Assembly: GCA_003554005.1 (NCBI GenBank)
Contig: PWEU01000150.1
Location: 1 to 14,487, forward strand
Source of the DNA: Nitriliruptoraceae bacterium
GTDB taxonomy: Bacteria > Actinomycetota > Nitriliruptoria > Nitriliruptorales > Nitriliruptoraceae
DNA length: 14,487 nt
Direction: 5' to 3'
Shown here in pieces: positions 11,861 through 14,487 of this stretch; within the stretch, counting starts at the first letter, position 1, and each line of letters opens with the position of its first letter. Below the pieces are notes generated by a model. That model ran no database searches. It saw nothing but the letters and a program-made list of their open reading frames with translations, and had not been told where the DNA came from. A program made the translations under genes and the position numbers.

Positions 11861-14487
11861 TCAGCGTGCGGTGAGGGTCAGGTGGTCGACCGCGTTCCCG
11901 CGGGTGGCGTCGAGCGAGAAGGTCAGGGGGATGGTCTGCCCGTCGCGCCAGGGTTCGGCCTGGTCGGTGTAGTGGCGATGGAACGGGCGGCCTGACTGCC
12001 CGGTCAGGTGGATCCACCGACCGTCATCCAGGTCGCTCAGGTCCACGATCATCCGCATGCTCGGCACCCAGTTGACCTCATAGCCCTGGCTCGCGGTCCA
12101 CCCGGTCGCGTTGACGATGTCCGAGCCGCCACCGAGTTCGAGCGGTCCCCGGTTGAAGATCCGCTCGATCGGCGCGATGCCGGACTCGCCGAAGGGGCTG
12201 TGGGTCAGCGTCAGGGTGTGCATCTCGCCCCACCGCCAGTCTGCAGGATCGTCGGAGAAGGTGACCGCCATCTCGTCGTAGGCGCGGGCCATGGCCGCAT
12301 GCAGCACGTCGTCCCGTCCGAGCAGGTCGGGTTCGCCTGGGGCGTCCCACCACGGCGAGTCCGGTTCCTCCAGCAGGCCGCGCACGATCTCCCACCAGCG
12401 CCCCCCTCCCGTGGGCCAGGCCCACTCCGGAAGGAGGTCGTGGTAGGCGATCTCGAGCAGGTGGCGCCAGGTCGCGTTGAAGGCCGCGGCACCTGCGGCA
12501 TCCGGATCGTCCTGCAGGTCCCAGTCCGCGAGCACCTGCTGCACGACGGCGACACCGGTGTGCGCACGGTCGTCCAGGTCGGTCAGCACCGGGACGAGCG
12601 TGGCCGCGTTGGCGTTGTGGTTGTCCATCTGGAGGTCTAGCAGGTCCTCCGGGCTGTGTCGCTCGCGGGCCTCCAGGAGCTCGGCGATGCGCGCGCCGCG
12701 GTGCCCGAGGGAGACGTCCACGGCGAGGAAGGGGTCCTCGCCCGGGGTGAGGACGGGCTGGTTGGCGGTGGCGAGGTAGCCGTCATCGGGGTTGAGCGTC
12801 CACGGCAGCTCCTCGAAGTCGAGGAACCGGTCCCACCCCGCCGCACCCTTCCAGCCGGCCTGCGGCAGCGTGCCGTCGCCCGAGCGTCTGACCGGGATCC
12901 GACCTGGCGCCTGGTAGCCGATGTTGCCGTCCACGTCGGCGTACACGAGGTTCTGCGAGGGCACCTCGAACCGGCTGGCCGCTTCACGGAAGCTCGGCCA
13001 GTCCTCGGCACGCATGAAGCGAGGCACAGCGTCCATGGTCCCGACCGGATCGAGGGCCACCCAGCGCAGCGCGACGGCGTGTTCGACCTCGCCCTCGGCG
13101 GCCGGGTCGGCGGCCCCGAGCCGTCCCTGCGCGATCTCGTCGCCGCTGCCTGAGACGTCGGAGAACAGGGGGCCGTGGCGGGTCGTGCGGACCTCGATCG
13201 TGATGTCGTCGCCACCGGCGACGCGGATCGTCTCCTCGTGGACGTCGAGGGGTTCCCAGCCGTCCTCGGTGAGGTAGCGGTCACCGTCGATGCGCTCGAT
13301 GACGAGGTCGGCGACGTCGGCGCCGAGGTTGGTGAACCCCCAGGCGACCCGTGCGTTGTGGCCGATCACGATGCCTGGGACGCCCGAGAACGAGAACCCG
13401 GCGAGCTCGTAGGGGCAGTCGGGCCCGGCCGGTTCGCACCGCAGGCCGACCTGGTACCACAGGGAGGGCTGCGCGGGTCCGAGGTGCGGGTCGTTGGCCA
13501 GCAACGCGGCGCCGGTCGTGGTGCGGTCGGGTCCGAGCACCCACGAGTTCGAGCCGATGCCGTCACCACCGCCCTCACCGAGCAACGACGGTGCCAGTGC
13601 CAGTGCGTCGTGGGCGGCCGTCAGGGCCGCGTCGGCACCGGGTGTCCGCAGCAGCGCAGCAGCCTGCACGAGCTCGTCCTGCCGGTCGTCCGGCTGATCG
13701 GGTCGCGTCTCGGCCGCTGCGGTGGCGGCGACCTGGTCGGGATCCTGCACGCCGGTGGCCGGGACGAACCCCCGGAGCGTGCTCTCGCCACCCGCGGGAA
13801 GGATCACCGGATGCCGCTCTGCAGGGAACGAGGGGAAGAGGTCATCGAGTTCGCGGCCCTCGCCGAGATCGACGTCGAGGAGCCGGGCACGCAGGAGTTC
13901 GTCCTCGAGGTTGGCCCGCAGGTCCCACGCCATGGCCTTCAGCCATGCCACCGAGTCAGCTGGCGTCCAGGGCTCGGGCTGGTAGCCGCCGGCGCCGGTC
14001 ACGCGCAGCAGTGCGTGCTCGATGGACAGCTGGCTGCCGGAACGTCCCTGCGTCCATGCGTTCACACCCTCGGCGTAGGCCTCCAGCATCGCCAGGGTGT
14101 CCTCCTCGAGCAGGTCGAGCTCCGCTTCGGCGACGCGGCGCCATCCGAGCGTGCGGATGAACCGGTCGGTGTCGACGGCCTCGGCCCCGAGCAACTCCGC
14201 GACCCGGCCGGCGGTCACGTGTCGGCGCAGGTCCATCTCCCAGAAGCGGTCCTGGGCGTGCACGTAGCCCTGGGCACGGAACAGGTCGTCGCTGGTCGCG
14301 GCCACGATCGTCGGCACCCCGTAGGTGTCCCGGTAGACCTCGACGTCCTGGTCGAGTCCCGCCAGTTCGGCCTGCCCGGAGGTCGTGGGGAACGACCTCC
14401 GCACCATCCAGGTGCCGGTGACCAGCGACAGGACGAGCCCGACGGCCAGCAGCACGGCCAGGGACACGGACAGCCGCTTGACCCAGA
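11861..14487 (-). CDS. Penicillin acylase-family N-terminal-nucleophile hydrolase, probably 5'-incomplete
   Basis: This protein (at least 868 residues from the GTG at 14467) is a penicillin amidase-family hydrolase, an enzyme type that cleaves amide bonds of acylated compounds such as beta-lactams or acyl-homoserine lactones. It starts with one hydrophobic helix (about 3-22) preceded in frame by WVKRLS, so it is secreted or membrane-anchored; since those basic residues look like the start of a signal, the true start probably lies just beyond the window edge. The alpha-chain has VYRDTYGVPTIVA (44-56), AQGYVHAQDRFWEMDL (65-80). The self-cleavage site is GIG/SNSWVLGP, making Ser306 the nucleophile, followed by ANDPHLG and FSGVPGIVIGHNARVAWGFTN. 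The C-terminus has the usual PSMRMIVDL and TGQSGRPFHRHYTDQ blocks. It looks intact. Its substrate cannot be inferred. Confidence 0.92.
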   Translation of the reverse strand, partial: WVKRLSVSLAVLLAVGLVLSLVTGTWMVRRSFPTTSGQAELAGLDQDVEVYRDTYGVPTIVAATSDDLFRAQGYVHAQDRFWEMDLRRHVTAGRVAELLGAEAVDTDRFIRTLGWRRVAEAELDLLEEDTLAMLEAYAEGVNAWTQGRSGSQLSIEHALLRVTGAGGYQPEPWTPADSVAWLKAMAWDLRANLEDELLRARLLDVDLGEGRELDDLFPSFPAERHPVILPAGGESTLRGFVPATGVQDPDQVAATAAAETRPDQPDDRQDELVQAAALLRTPGADAALTAAHDALALAPSLLGEGGGDGIGSNSWVLGPDRTTTGAALLANDPHLGPAQPSLWYQVGLRCEPAGPDCPYELAGFSFSGVPGIVIGHNARVAWGFTNLGADVADLVIERIDGDRYLTEDGWEPLDVHEETIRVAGGDDITIEVRTTRHGPLFSDVSGSGDEIAQGRLGAADPAAEGEVEHAVALRWVALDPVGTMDAVPRFMRAEDWPSFREAASRFEVPSQNLVYADVDGNIGYQAPGRIPVRRSGDGTLPQAGWKGAAGWDRFLDFEELPWTLNPDDGYLATANQPVLTPGEDPFLAVDVSLGHRGARIAELLEARERHSPEDLLDLQMDNHNANAATLVPVLTDLDDRAHTGVAVVQQVLADWDLQDDPDAAGAAAFNATWRHLLEIAYHDLLPEWAWPTGGGRWWEIVRGLLEEPDSPWWDAPGEPDLLGRDDVLHAAMARAYDEMAVTFSDDPADWRWGEMHTLTLTHSPFGESGIAPIERIFNRGPLELGGGSDIVNATGWTASQGYEVNWVPSMRMIVDLSDLDDGRWIHLTGQSGRPFHRHYTDQAEPWRDGQTIPLTFSLDATRGNAVDHLTLTAR

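Noticed and set aside
1..14487. CRISPR array, insertion sequence, prophage or tRNA gene
   Set aside because: No regularly spaced repeats, transposase or integrase motifs, terminal inverted repeats or cloverleaf-like sequence with a T-loop were seen on either strand.

Overview
The window is very GC-rich, with G or C at most third codon positions, frequent GTG starts, short intergenic gaps and Shine-Dalgarno sites of the GGAGG type. Together with the gene families present (type II Wadjet proteins, a large ATP-binding LuxR-type regulator, paired DUF4242 proteins, several TetR regulators) this points to a high-GC actinobacterium (Actinomycetota); the genus cannot be told. I saw no rRNA, tRNA, CRISPR array, insertion sequence or phage gene.

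Left part (1-4408, + strand). The window opens inside the large SMC/MukB-like ATPase JetC of a type II Wadjet anti-plasmid system (TIGR02680 family) and continues, with a 4-base GTGA overlap, into a complete JetD nuclease subunit (TIGR02679; DUF3323 plus Toprim-like DUF2399). The N-terminal half of JetC, and presumably jetA and jetB, lie upstream of the window. After jetD and a 138-base gap comes an unrecognised 216-residue protein on the same strand.

Middle part (4414-7512). Two divergent regulator/target modules lie side by side. In the first, an NADPH:quinone reductase-like MDR oxidoreductase (-) and a TetR regulator (+) share a short intergenic region with a near-perfect 22-base palindrome almost exactly half way between the two start codons. 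In the second, another TetR regulator (-) and a SRPBCC-fold protein (+) share a region with a perfect 7-3-7 palindrome. Both look like autoregulated TetR switches.

Right-middle part (7544-11794, + strand). The SRPBCC gene is followed at 31 bases by an 863-residue LuxR-family ATP-binding (LAL) regulator, then by a regulatory gap with two direct copies of GATAGGGC, then by two adjacent small DUF4242 proteins of different subtypes. A possible long stem-loop separates these from a GNAT acetyltransferase that carries an N-terminal C2H2 zinc-finger-like segment.

Right end (11861-14487, - strand). A membrane-anchored or secreted penicillin acylase-family N-terminal-nucleophile hydrolase runs convergently towards the GNAT gene. 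Its extreme 5' end is cut by the window. Two GC-rich hairpins lie between the convergent genes.

The best candidate for a notable system is the Wadjet II locus. It belongs to a described class, so the novelty would lie in the unknown gene next to it and in the regulatory elements described below.
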